From NCBI GenBank assembly GCA_964638875.1, contig CAZXBL010000025.1:1-14823 (forward strand): 14,823 nt of DNA, in the 5' to 3' direction. The translations under genes were made by a program, and so were the position numbers. Positions within the stretch are counted from its first letter, which is position 1; every line of letters starts with the position of its first letter. Under the pieces are notes generated by a model, which was given only the letters and a program-made list of their open reading frames with translations, was not told where the DNA came from and searched no databases. This DNA is from JALRHH01 sp964638875 (GTDB lineage Bacteria; Patescibacteriota; Saccharimonadia; Saccharimonadales; JALRHH01). Below are positions 1-6,382 of this stretch, piece by piece.

Positions 1-558
1 CCAGTCTAGGGGACTCACGTTCTTTAGTTGTTCATACATAGTTTTCGCAGTACTGGTGTACAACTTTGTATCTGCAACTTTTTGACGATCCTGCTTCCAG
101 CGCTGACCTATCGCGTTTCCTCTTGATACTTGTTCGGCGAGCTCAAAATCCACATCTAATGTATCAGCGTCCTTAACGATTCTTGATTCTAATGATTCAC
201 GAGCTTCATATTCATGAAAGAGCTTAAGGTACTCATCCTTGATTGCCGTATCCGCCAGCATATCATTTATGGCTTCTTCTTCCTTGCGGACAACATATTG
301 CCTTGAGATGTAATCAACTTCGCCCACACGACTTTCAGTTATGTCATGGAGTAGACAAAGTTTGGCAATCTTGCCAGTATCAATATCCCCGCTTTCGTGG
401 GAGGCGATAACCATTGCTATCCAGAATACTCTAAAATGGTGTTCTGCAACATTTGCGCTGTCCTGAAAGTGGAATCGGCGCCACATGCGATCGATCAGCC
501 GAATGTTGCCCATTTCGTACAGAAAGTTAATATCCCCGGTAAAGTCCTTTTTCGTCAT
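1..558 (-). CDS. HD-domain hydrolase, YfbR/HDDC2-like 5'-nucleotidase (partial, 3' end outside window)
   Basis: This is the first 186 codons of a gene running off the left edge. Seen: an N-terminal helix-rich stretch, then His40 in a VAEHH context, the HD pair His71-Asp72 in LLHDITE with Glu75, and a later acidic pair Asp130/Asp132 in KDADTLD. This order (H...HD..E...D) is the metal-binding signature of the HD superfamily, and the VAEH and HDxxE contexts match the YfbR/HDDC2 group, which removes phosphate from deoxynucleoside monophosphates. The dNMP specificity is inferred; it would fit the pyrimidine-nucleotide genes further right. The ATG at 558 is preceded 6 nt upstream by an extended -10 box, and I see no Shine-Dalgarno, so the mRNA may be leaderless. 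The gene is divergent from the glycosyltransferase unit. Confidence 0.88.
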   Translation of the reverse strand, partial: MTKKDFTGDINFLYEMGNIRLIDRMWRRFHFQDSANVAEHHFRVFWIAMVIASHESGDIDTGKIAKLCLLHDITESRVGEVDYISRQYVVRKEEEAINDMLADTAIKDEYLKLFHEYEARESLESRIVKDADTLDVDFELAEQVSRGNAIGQRWKQDRQKVADTKLYTSTAKTMYEQLKNVSPLDW

Positions 559-564
559 TACTAA

Positions 565-573
565 ACTCTAACA
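565..573 (-). promoter_or_regulatory. Extended -10 promoter of the HD gene
   Basis: On the minus strand TGTTAGAGT (TG, one base, TAGAGT) ends 6 nt before the ATG at 558. No convincing -35 is visible. The position implies a transcript starting at or next to the start codon. The match to TATAAT is only 4 of 6, so this is tentative. Confidence 0.35.
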
Positions 574-584
574 GATAACAAACC

Positions 585-613
585 TTGCCGCAAAAACCTG
601 TTTGTTTTAAGAT
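585..613 (+). promoter_or_regulatory. Sigma70-type promoter for the small ORF/glycosyltransferase unit
   Basis: TTGCCG (585-590), a 17-nt spacer and TAAGAT (608-613), placed about 26 nt before the ATG at 640. Each hexamer differs from consensus at two positions. The spacing is ideal. Confidence 0.4.
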
Positions 614-639
614 AGTGAGGATAACTTAAAAGGGTATTT

Positions 640-738
640 ATGGCAGACGACAAATCAGTTGATGGTTACTACGACGAAGACGACATGGGCAAAGACGAGC
701 TCGATCTGAGCTTCCTGGATGAAAAAACAGACGAATAA
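640..738 (+). CDS. Small acidic protein, 32 aa, unknown function
   Basis: An ATG preceded by AAGGG five nucleotides upstream opens a 32-codon ORF ending in TAA at 736-738. Fourteen of the 32 residues are Asp or Glu and only three are Lys, with a YYDEDDM stretch in the middle, so the product would be very acidic and probably disordered. It overlaps the first 20 nt of the glycosyltransferase gene in another frame, so its translation could deliver ribosomes to the glycosyltransferase start, which lacks a clear Shine-Dalgarno of its own. No family is recognised. Composition bias and the start signal support a real gene, but an ORF this short could be chance. Confidence 0.45.
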   Translation: MADDKSVDGYYDEDDMGKDELDLSFLDEKTDE

Positions 739-1891
739 GCCACTCCGTATTGGGTTGGTGGTACCCCATATCTTCATGCAGCGTGCGGTTTTGCCGCACG
801 TTATATTTTCGCCTGGTGAATTAGCACTAAGTTTAGTTAAAGAACTTGGCAAACAAGGCGCGGAAGTCACTCTATTAACACCAGGAGCAGTAAATACTAC
901 TGCTTCAAATGTCACTGCAGACTTATCGCTATTCGAACAGGAGCTAGCAGGGCGTGGTGATACATATATGGGTTTATTAAAGAAGCATCCGGCCACATTT
1001 ATCGCATTAGCACGTCAGGTGCAGGCAGAGCTGGTTGCCAGAGCCTTTGCAATGGCAAACAATAATGAGCTGGATATAGTCCACATTTACACAAATGAAG
1101 AAGACGTGGCTCTGCCATTTGTCCAGTTTTGCAAGAAACCGGTTGTATTAACTCACCACGACCCATTCAATTTCCTAGTCCGTTACAAGAATGTTTTTCC
1201 AAAGTATAAACACTTGAACTGGATAGCTCTTTCTGAATCGCAAAAGAAGGGCATGCCGCCGGGCACTAACTGGGTCGGCACGATTCATCATGGTTTAGAA
1301 GGTGAACGTTTTAGGCCAGTCAAGAACCCAGAAAACGATTATTTGTTGTACCTTGGCAGAATTGTGCAACCAAAGGGCCTTCACCTGGCGATAGCCGCAG
1401 TAAATCAATACAACCAAGATAACCAAACAAATCTAAAGCTTAAAATCGCAGGCAAACATTATAGCGGGCACGCCAAAGACACTTATTGGCGCGAACAAAT
1501 AGAACCACAACTAGACAATAATATTGAGTACCTTGGTCACATTAACAGCGATGAAGCCAAACAAGAACTTCTAGGCAACGCGAAAGCACTAATTGTACCC
1601 TCCACGTTTGAAGAACCATTTGGCATGGTTATGATAGAATCACTGGCTTGCGGTACGCCTGTTATTGGATTAAAGAGCGGCGCGATACCAGAAGTTATTG
1701 CTCATAAAGAAACTGGGCTACTGGTTGATAAAGCCGATGATGAAACCACCATTCACAATCTCGCAGAAGCAATTGTCTGGATTGATACTATTGATCGCAA
1801 AGTTTGCAGAACTTCTTTTGAAGCGCGTTTTGCGGCCAAAAAAATGGCTGCAGACCATTTATGTCTGTACGAAAAACTAGTTAAAGGATAA
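719..1891 (+). CDS. Glycosyltransferase family 4 (GT-B fold)
   Basis: This 390-aa protein has the two-domain GT-B layout of retaining GT4 enzymes, which move a sugar from an NDP-sugar to an acceptor at the cytoplasmic membrane face. The N-terminal acceptor domain starts with a beta strand and a glycine-containing loop (residues 9-36). The C-terminal donor domain opens at YLGRIVQPKG (residues 211-220; Arg214 and Lys219 are the usual phosphate-binding pair) and carries the E-x7-E motif Glu299/Glu307 in EEPFGMVMIE, followed by ACGTPVIG and GAIPEVI. Length is normal. No signal peptide or membrane segment is seen. Donor and acceptor cannot be predicted; the product is likely a cell-surface glycan or glycolipid. 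It overlaps the small acidic ORF upstream, and its stop overlaps the end of thyA on the other strand. Confidence 0.93.
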   Translation: MKKQTNKPLRIGLVVPHIFMQRAVLPHVIFSPGELALSLVKELGKQGAEVTLLTPGAVNTTASNVTADLSLFEQELAGRGDTYMGLLKKHPATFIALARQVQAELVARAFAMANNNELDIVHIYTNEEDVALPFVQFCKKPVVLTHHDPFNFLVRYKNVFPKYKHLNWIALSESQKKGMPPGTNWVGTIHHGLEGERFRPVKNPENDYLLYLGRIVQPKGLHLAIAAVNQYNQDNQTNLKLKIAGKHYSGHAKDTYWREQIEPQLDNNIEYLGHINSDEAKQELLGNAKALIVPSTFEEPFGMVMIESLACGTPVIGLKSGAIPEVIAHKETGLLVDKADDETTIHNLAEAIVWIDTIDRKVCRTSFEARFAAKKMAADHLCLYEKLVKG

Positions 1892-2702
1892 CGAGGTCAG
1901 TTTTGATATGTGGGTGTGACTCGTAGCCCTCTAGGACGAAGTTTTCTTCAGTGAAGTCAGCGATGTTTTTTACGTCACCGACAATCTTCAGTTTCGGGAA
2001 AGGGTATGGCTTTCGCTTGAGCTGCTCTTTGGCACCTTCAATGTGGTTCTTATACAAGTGAGCATTACCTGCAGAAATAATAAGTTCGCGCGGTTCAGCG
2101 CCGATTACGTGTGCAACCATGTGGAGCAATAGAGCGTACTGTGCGATATTGAACGGTGCACCAAGGAAAACATCCCAGCTACGTTGATAAAGATGTAGTC
2201 GAAGCTTACCTTTAGTCAAATCAAACTGGAACATTGTGTGGCAAGGGGGAAGGCGCATTTCCTTCAGCTCACCAGCGTTCCAAGCGTTTACAATGATCCC
2301 CTTAGAGTCAGGATTGTTTTTTAGCTCGTCGATTGCCCACTGTAGCTGGTCAAACTCAGTGCCGTCAGGTCGCTGCCAGTGGCGCCACTGCACACCGTAG
2401 ACTCGCCCCAGTTCACTTGAACCTTCGTGCAAAAAACCGTCCCAATAGTGAATTTTGTGATCATGAAGATACTTGACCTCGCTACTACCAGAAATAAACC
2501 AAAACAATTCGTGAAGCAGAATTTTGAAAGGCATTTTCTTGGTTGTTAATAGTGGAAAGCCTGCGCGCATGTCAAAACGTACCTGGGCACCAAAAATAGA
2601 TTTGAGATCATGGATGCCACGGCTCGGCTTGCTTTTGCCGTCCTTCAGGATGTCCACCATCAACTTGAGATACTCATACTCCGGATGCTTCATATATGTC
2701 AT
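1881..2702 (-). CDS. thyA: Thymidylate synthase ThyA
   Basis: ThyA converts dUMP to dTMP using 5,10-methylenetetrahydrofolate and releases dihydrofolate. The 273-aa sequence is intact: SIFGAQVRFD near residues 35-44, FPLLTTKK (49-56), HELFWFISG (64-72), the WDGF and LGRVYGVQWRHW block (87-109), catalytic Cys154 in LPPCHTMFQF, then LYQRSWDVFLGAPFNIAQYALL (171-192) with the nucleotide-binding Arg and Asp, and HLYKNH (215-220). The start is uncertain. A -10 box abuts the ATG at 2702, so a transcript from it would begin near the second ATG at 2693 (Met4), giving 270 aa. The enzyme family aligns well from about residue 8, so either start is possible. Dihydrofolate made here would be recycled by the DHFR-family gene at 5833. 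Confidence 0.97.
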   Translation of the reverse strand: MTYMKHPEYEYLKLMVDILKDGKSKPSRGIHDLKSIFGAQVRFDMRAGFPLLTTKKMPFKILLHELFWFISGSSEVKYLHDHKIHYWDGFLHEGSSELGRVYGVQWRHWQRPDGTEFDQLQWAIDELKNNPDSKGIIVNAWNAGELKEMRLPPCHTMFQFDLTKGKLRLHLYQRSWDVFLGAPFNIAQYALLLHMVAHVIGAEPRELIISAGNAHLYKNHIEGAKEQLKRKPYPFPKLKIVGDVKNIADFTEENFVLEGYESHPHIKTDLVIL

Positions 2703-2708
2703 AGTATA
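2703..2708 (-). promoter_or_regulatory. -10 box for thyA
   Basis: TATACT on the minus strand lies directly against the ATG at 2702 and 9 nt before the ATG at 2693. No -35 at normal spacing is seen. It favours Met4 as the translated start from a nearly leaderless mRNA. Confidence 0.45.
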
Positions 2709-2739
2709 CCCGCTTTAGCTTTCAAAGTGCGTCGTAGTT

Positions 2740-2745
2740 TATACT
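2740..2745 (+). promoter_or_regulatory. -10 box for the phosphotransferase gene (leaderless)
   Basis: TATACT ends 7 nt before the ATG at 2753. With the usual 6-8 nt from the -10 to the transcription start, the mRNA would begin at the start codon. There is no Shine-Dalgarno. It is divergent from the thyA -10 within a 50-nt gap. Confidence 0.55.
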
Positions 2746-2752
2746 GCATTTT

Positions 2753-3736
2753 ATGAATGACGACGTCGTTAAGAAAGTTGCGGGGGCATTTGGTATTGAT
2801 GTTGCGGCTGTGCATAAGCCACAAAAGGGGTATCGCAATACCTCTTGGCACTTGACGCTTCAGGATGGTATGGAGTGTAATCTTATTTTTCACAAACGTG
2901 AACCTGGAATGGAGCAGTTGATTCGCCGAGCCAATAATGCAGGAATTCAGCTAGGCAAAGCTGGGCTACCTGCACGCCGACTGTTAGACAGTCGCATCCT
3001 GCTGGCAAAAGCCGGTGATTTAAAACAGCTAGTTGCGCTTTACAACTACTTGCCAGGAAAGACCATCCCATGGGAAGCCTATACCATGGAATATCTCAAA
3101 GAGCTCGGTAAAACCATGAGCGATATGCATGCCGCCTGGTCAGATAGTGGTCAAAGTTACCCGGCGGTGAGCGAACATTTGGATCAGTTGGTATACCGGA
3201 TGGAAGAATACTTTTCACGCGATGGGGTCAAAAGGGCTGTGAAAAGTAAACTTAGCGTCGGTGTGAAAAGTGAAGTTTTCACGAGTTTTCACGAAATACT
3301 GCACTTGTCGCAGAGGTTACCGAGGCAGCAGTTATTACATATGGACTTTGTTCGAGGCAACATCCTTTTTAAAGAGACTACAATCACTGGAATCATTGAC
3401 TTGGAAAAAGTAGGCTACGGACACCCGCTTCTTGATGTAGCACGAACCCTAGCTTTCCTGCTGGTTGATTGCAAGTACAAGGACGAAATAAAAGTACGCA
3501 AATACTTTTTGAGCTCGGGTTATAACAAGCGTGGTGGCCAAAAACTACAATTGCTGACTCTAAAGTACCAGGGCAAACAAATTGACCTATTAGAAAGTCT
3601 TATCGACTTATTCCTTATACATGACTTGTACAAGTTCATGCTACATAACCCTTACGAATTTTTGGAACAAAACGAGCACTACGTAAGAACACGTGATTTG
3701 TTGCTAAAAAGAGAGCTGATCACTCGTGTGGTGTAA
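2753..3736 (+). CDS. APH/choline-kinase-fold phosphotransferase
   Basis: The 327-aa product has the C-terminal catalytic half of the APH superfamily of small-molecule kinases: His196-x-Asp198-x4-Asn203 in LLHMDFVRGNILF is the catalytic loop, and Asp216 in IDLEKVGYGHPLLDVAR is the metal-binding Asp followed by the usual GxPxxDxAR-like helix. The N-terminal lobe (about 1-100) has a strand-rich start and LVALYNYLPG (92-102), the hinge to the catalytic lobe. The family phosphorylates aminoglycosides, choline, homoserine, fructosamines and others, so the substrate cannot be read from sequence, and antibiotic resistance should not be assumed. The start follows a -10 box by 7 nt with no Shine-Dalgarno. 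Codons 154-181 contain five copies of GTGAAAA or its complement. It precedes the nucleotidyltransferase by 57 nt on the same strand. Confidence 0.85.
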   Translation: MNDDVVKKVAGAFGIDVAAVHKPQKGYRNTSWHLTLQDGMECNLIFHKREPGMEQLIRRANNAGIQLGKAGLPARRLLDSRILLAKAGDLKQLVALYNYLPGKTIPWEAYTMEYLKELGKTMSDMHAAWSDSGQSYPAVSEHLDQLVYRMEEYFSRDGVKRAVKSKLSVGVKSEVFTSFHEILHLSQRLPRQQLLHMDFVRGNILFKETTITGIIDLEKVGYGHPLLDVARTLAFLLVDCKYKDEIKVRKYFLSSGYNKRGGQKLQLLTLKYQGKQIDLLESLIDLFLIHDLYKFMLHNPYEFLEQNEHYVRTRDLLLKRELITRVV

Positions 3737-3762
3737 AATACTTCGCTGTATCTATAACTAAA

Positions 3763-3777
3763 GTGTTAAAATAACAC
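3763..3777 (+). promoter_or_regulatory. Palindrome over a -10-like box upstream of the nucleotidyltransferase
   Basis: GTGTTA-AAA-TAACAC is a perfect 6-bp inverted repeat that covers TAAAAT (3767-3772). It sits 16 nt before the ATG at 3794, which has a strong GGAGGG Shine-Dalgarno (3783-3788). It could be an operator over a promoter; no -35 of good quality is visible. Confidence 0.35.
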
Positions 3778-3793
3778 GAAACGGAGGGTAATA

Positions 3794-4348
3794 ATGACGA
3801 ACTGGAAAAAACGTCTTGTCGATCAGAGTGATCTCATCACACTACACGAAGGCTTAAAAGAGCGTGGCAAGAAAATTGTATTTACCGCAGGGTCATGGGA
3901 TCTCTTGCATGTGGGACAATGCCGTTATCTAGCCAAGGCGAAGGACGAAGGTGATATTTTGGTCGTTGGTGTTAGTAGTGATGATGCTATTCGGAAAGTA
4001 AAGGGTCCTAACAAGCCTATTCTGGGCGATAAGATTCGTGCTGAAATGCTAACACATATCCGCGAAGTAGACTTTGTAACTATCCTTCCTGAACCGAGCT
4101 GTACACCAACTTTAGGGCTATTAAAGCCTGACGTCTATATTACAGTCAAAGAAGACTGGACCGAAAATTACAAAGAGTCAAAAGAGTACAAAACAGTTAC
4201 CAAATATGGTGGTGAAGTCCAAGTAGTAGACCGGCAGTCAACTACACTCAGCACAACTAAGATCGTTCAGCGTGCCATTGGTGGGCACTTAGGTGAAGTC
4301 TTTAAAGACTTTGTGGAGCTACGCAAAGAACCACTAAAGGAAAAGTAA
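3794..4348 (+). CDS. RfaE/TagD-type nucleotidyltransferase-like protein
   Basis: This 184-aa protein has the small alpha/beta nucleotidyltransferase fold that joins CTP or ATP to a sugar- or alcohol-phosphate. Seen: the first strand and nucleotide loop VFTAGSWDLLHVGQCRYL (residues 29-46), VGVSSDDAIRKVKG (58-71) with the conserved ssD and K-G, and the C-terminal STTLSTTKIV block that corresponds to the S-[ST]-[ST]-x-[IL] phosphate-binding motif. The hallmark HxGH reads His39-Val-Gly-Gln42, so the second histidine is replaced. The closest group is the RfaE C-terminal/glycerol-3-phosphate cytidylyltransferase family, but lipid A heptose is not expected in such an organism, so the substrate is open. 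The Shine-Dalgarno GGAGGG is 5 nt from ATG. Its TAA overlaps the ATG of the next gene by one base, so the two are probably translationally coupled. Confidence 0.85.
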   Translation: MTNWKKRLVDQSDLITLHEGLKERGKKIVFTAGSWDLLHVGQCRYLAKAKDEGDILVVGVSSDDAIRKVKGPNKPILGDKIRAEMLTHIREVDFVTILPEPSCTPTLGLLKPDVYITVKEDWTENYKESKEYKTVTKYGGEVQVVDRQSTTLSTTKIVQRAIGGHLGEVFKDFVELRKEPLKEK

Positions 4349-4884
4349 TGCCTCTGAGCCCTGAGGATCAAAAAAAGCAAGAGCTCTACCGAGACGCTCG
4401 TTACACGGACAAATACGATGGTATTTGGCAGAGTACCGGCAAATGTGTTTTTTGTGACTTGAAGGAAAAATATATAATTCACGAGGAAAACGGCATGGCA
4501 CTGACTATCACGGTGTTCGCATACATTGATGGGCACATGATGATTGTGCCACGCCGACACATCCGTAGTATCAAAGAGCTGACTTCAAAAGAGTGGGAAA
4601 CTGTGCGTAAGCTAACCTACCTGGCCAAGAAGATGATCAGGAAAGCCCACGGTATCAAAGGCATGCAGTTTATACAAAAAGACGGTGCTGATGCCCAAAG
4701 CACCGTGGAGCACATACATTTTCACTGTATCCCATTTGACGGGCCAGACCTTAGCACATGGCACTATCGCAAGCTAAAGAACACCCCACTCGAGAACGCA
4801 GGGATGTATCAGGAGCAAGCAAGGACTATTGAAAAGCTGAGTAAGAAGTTTGATGAGAAGTATGGGGTGGATGATGCTCTTTAA
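4348..4884 (+). CDS. HIT-family nucleotide hydrolase/transferase
   Basis: HIT proteins cleave nucleoside phosphoramidates, dinucleoside polyphosphates or related nucleotides through a histidine triad. The 178-aa protein has Cys33-x-x-Cys36 in CVFC (often zinc-binding with downstream histidines), the central YIDGHMMIVPRRHI block (59-72) with His71, and the triad His122-x-His124-x-His126 in EHIHFHCIPF. About 30 residues before CVFC and about 50 after the triad extend the minimal HIT domain. The start ATG overlaps the stop of the nucleotidyltransferase, with AAGGA upstream. Its end overlaps the start of the deaminase gene, so 3794-6330 behaves as one tightly packed unit. The Ap4A/AMP-lysine specificity question cannot be settled from sequence. 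Confidence 0.92.
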   Translation: MPLSPEDQKKQELYRDARYTDKYDGIWQSTGKCVFCDLKEKYIIHEENGMALTITVFAYIDGHMMIVPRRHIRSIKELTSKEWETVRKLTYLAKKMIRKAHGIKGMQFIQKDGADAQSTVEHIHFHCIPFDGPDLSTWHYRKLKNTPLENAGMYQEQARTIEKLSKKFDEKYGVDDAL

Positions 4885-5836
4885 ATGGTCTGACTTGGCT
4901 TTCGGAAGTAAAAAACCGCTCAGAGAACTTAATGCAACTTTTATAGTTGCTCCGCGTGAAATTTCCCCAAAGAGATTTACTGAAATAGTCAAAGAATACT
5001 TGCCTAAGGGAAACATTGTGCTGGGGGTTAGTATTGAAGATCACGTGTTGGGTTTCGACAATCAACCCCAGTTTGAAATGCTACGCCTAAAAAACGTGCA
5101 AGCCGTTATTGACAAAGTTAATGGCGCTGGCATGAGCAATCAAATATACGTGCTTGAATATTCGCAGCGAGATCTCCAGTACATATTTGAGAAGATTACA
5201 TTTAGAAAAGTGCTGTTGGTAAATGGCTCATGGAAATATTCATTTCATACCCAAGCGCCGTTTTATGCACTCATACAAAGTAGTGCTCCGTATGAATATA
5301 TTTCTGCATTCTGTGACGAGAAAGAAGCCTTGGCGTATGAAAAGTCTAAGAATGATTCCTTGTTGAGACCAACTGCAACCATAGGTCAAAAGTACCGAGA
5401 ATCAGAGTTGCTACAGATCGCACGTGATGCTGCAAAGTCATCATATGACTACAGTTTCCAGACTGGTGCTGTTCTGGCAAAAAAGAAATTAGGCATGTAC
5501 CGGCTTATTGCCTGGCAGTACAACAAGGTTGTACCGTATCAAACCTACGCCCTCTTCAATGGCTCTTCTCGTGAGCGGCACTTTTCCCCTGCAGGTGACC
5601 TGAATCACTACGACACGGTACATGCTGAGACAATGTTAGCCGTCGGGGCGAACCAACTAAATGTGGGCATGAAAGGTGCCAGTTTGTTTATAAATCTACT
5701 GCCATGCCCAACCTGTGCGCGTCTGCTTTCACAACTTCCTCTTGAAGAAATTGTATACATAGAAGATCATTCTGATGGTTATGCTGTAAAGATTCTTGAA
5801 GCCAGTGGCAAGAAAGTCCGAAGGGTAGTTTCATGA
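4874..5836 (+). CDS. Two-part protein with C-terminal cytidine/dCMP-type deaminase domain
   Basis: The C-terminal 130 residues hold a zinc deaminase site: His250-Ala-Glu252 (HAETMLAVG; Glu is the proton shuttle) and Pro-Cys278-x-x-Cys281 (LLPCPTCA), as in the dCMP deaminase/CDA superfamily. Residues about 20-160 form a separate alpha/beta region that I cannot assign. A dCMP-to-dUMP role is inferred from the neighbours (thyA, DHFR, TMK-like). The PCPTC site resembles dCMP deaminases more than the RibD version, which normally has a longer PCxHxGRxPPC-like site. The start is uncertain: in-frame TTG 4850 and ATG 4853, 4862, 4871 and 4874 exist. I prefer 4874 because GGGGTGG lies just upstream. 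The gene overlaps the HIT gene by 11 nt and the DHFR gene by 4 nt (ATGA). Confidence 0.85.
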   Translation: MLFKWSDLAFGSKKPLRELNATFIVAPREISPKRFTEIVKEYLPKGNIVLGVSIEDHVLGFDNQPQFEMLRLKNVQAVIDKVNGAGMSNQIYVLEYSQRDLQYIFEKITFRKVLLVNGSWKYSFHTQAPFYALIQSSAPYEYISAFCDEKEALAYEKSKNDSLLRPTATIGQKYRESELLQIARDAAKSSYDYSFQTGAVLAKKKLGMYRLIAWQYNKVVPYQTYALFNGSSRERHFSPAGDLNHYDTVHAETMLAVGANQLNVGMKGASLFINLLPCPTCARLLSQLPLEEIVYIEDHSDGYAVKILEASGKKVRRVVS

Positions 5837-6330
5837 ATGTAATTCTAATTGCTGCGATTACCGCTGATGGCTTTATTGGTCGCACCAGTGGTCACGCAGC
5901 TGACTGGACTAGCAATGAAGACAAAAAGCTGTTTGTGAAAGTGACTAAAGACGCAGGGTGTATGGTAATGGGTTCCAGGACATTTGAAACAATTGGCCGC
6001 GCATTGCCAGGAAGGCGCAATATTGTTCTTACTTCTCGCCCGCAAGATTACGATACAGCAGGAGTTGAATTTACCCCTGAATCCCCCCATGCACTCGTGG
6101 AGCGGCTTGAAGGTGAAGGTCAAAAGTCTTTGGCGGTTTGCGGGGGTGCACATGTGTATCACCAATTTATGCAGTCAGGCTTGGTTACTGAACTATACCT
6201 TACTGTGGAACCAGTCTTATTTGGGTCAGGTGTGAAATTGTTTGCTGATGAACTAGACGTGTCTTTAGAGCTTATTTCATCAGAGAAGCTAAACGATGAC
6301 GTTATACTGTTGCGCTACAAGGTAATCTAA
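5833..6330 (+). CDS. Dihydrofolate reductase family protein (FolA/RibD-C fold)
   Basis: The 165-aa product matches the DHFR fold throughout: MNVILIAAITADGFIG at the N terminus, Trp25 and Asp30 at the same five-residue spacing as the active-site Trp and Asp of E. coli FolA, VMGSRTFETIGRALPGR (44-60) binding NADPH phosphate, CGGAHVYHQF (113-122) as the glycine pair near the cofactor, and a C-terminal LTVEPVLFGSGVKLF. The last block resembles RibD C-terminal reductases, so pyrimidine reductase in riboflavin synthesis is an alternative. The conserved Asp and the presence of thyA make dihydrofolate reduction the better reading. It overlaps the deaminase stop by ATGA and is probably translated by coupling. 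A riboflavin role would predict other rib genes, none of which are in this window. Confidence 0.88.
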   Translation: MNVILIAAITADGFIGRTSGHAADWTSNEDKKLFVKVTKDAGCMVMGSRTFETIGRALPGRRNIVLTSRPQDYDTAGVEFTPESPHALVERLEGEGQKSLAVCGGAHVYHQFMQSGLVTELYLTVEPVLFGSGVKLFADELDVSLELISSEKLNDDVILLRYKVI

Positions 6331-6339
6331 GGCTACAAT
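6310..6339 (+). promoter_or_regulatory. Internal promoter before the TMK/ThyX-like gene
   Basis: TTGCGC (6310-6315), an 18-nt spacer and TACAAT (6334-6339), overlapping the end of the DHFR gene. It would give a leader of about 37 nt ahead of the ATG at 6383. Plausible, with a weak -35. Confidence 0.4.
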
Positions 6340-6382
6340 AAAATAAACAAGCGTAGAGGTGCGGTCTACTACAGGGGAATGG

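Noticed and set aside
655..996. Antisense ORF of 113 codons over the glycosyltransferase start
   Set aside because: It is the complement of two well-supported plus-strand frames and its translation shows no family features.
2753..3736. Aminoglycoside resistance gene
   Set aside because: Only the general APH catalytic motifs are present; the superfamily is broad and nothing in the context points to resistance.
5688..6330. Split RibD (deaminase and reductase of riboflavin synthesis)
   Set aside because: The adjacent deaminase and reductase recall RibD, but the deaminase site is the short PCPTC form, the reductase has the DHFR-type Trp25/Asp30, and no other rib gene is seen. Kept only as an alternative.
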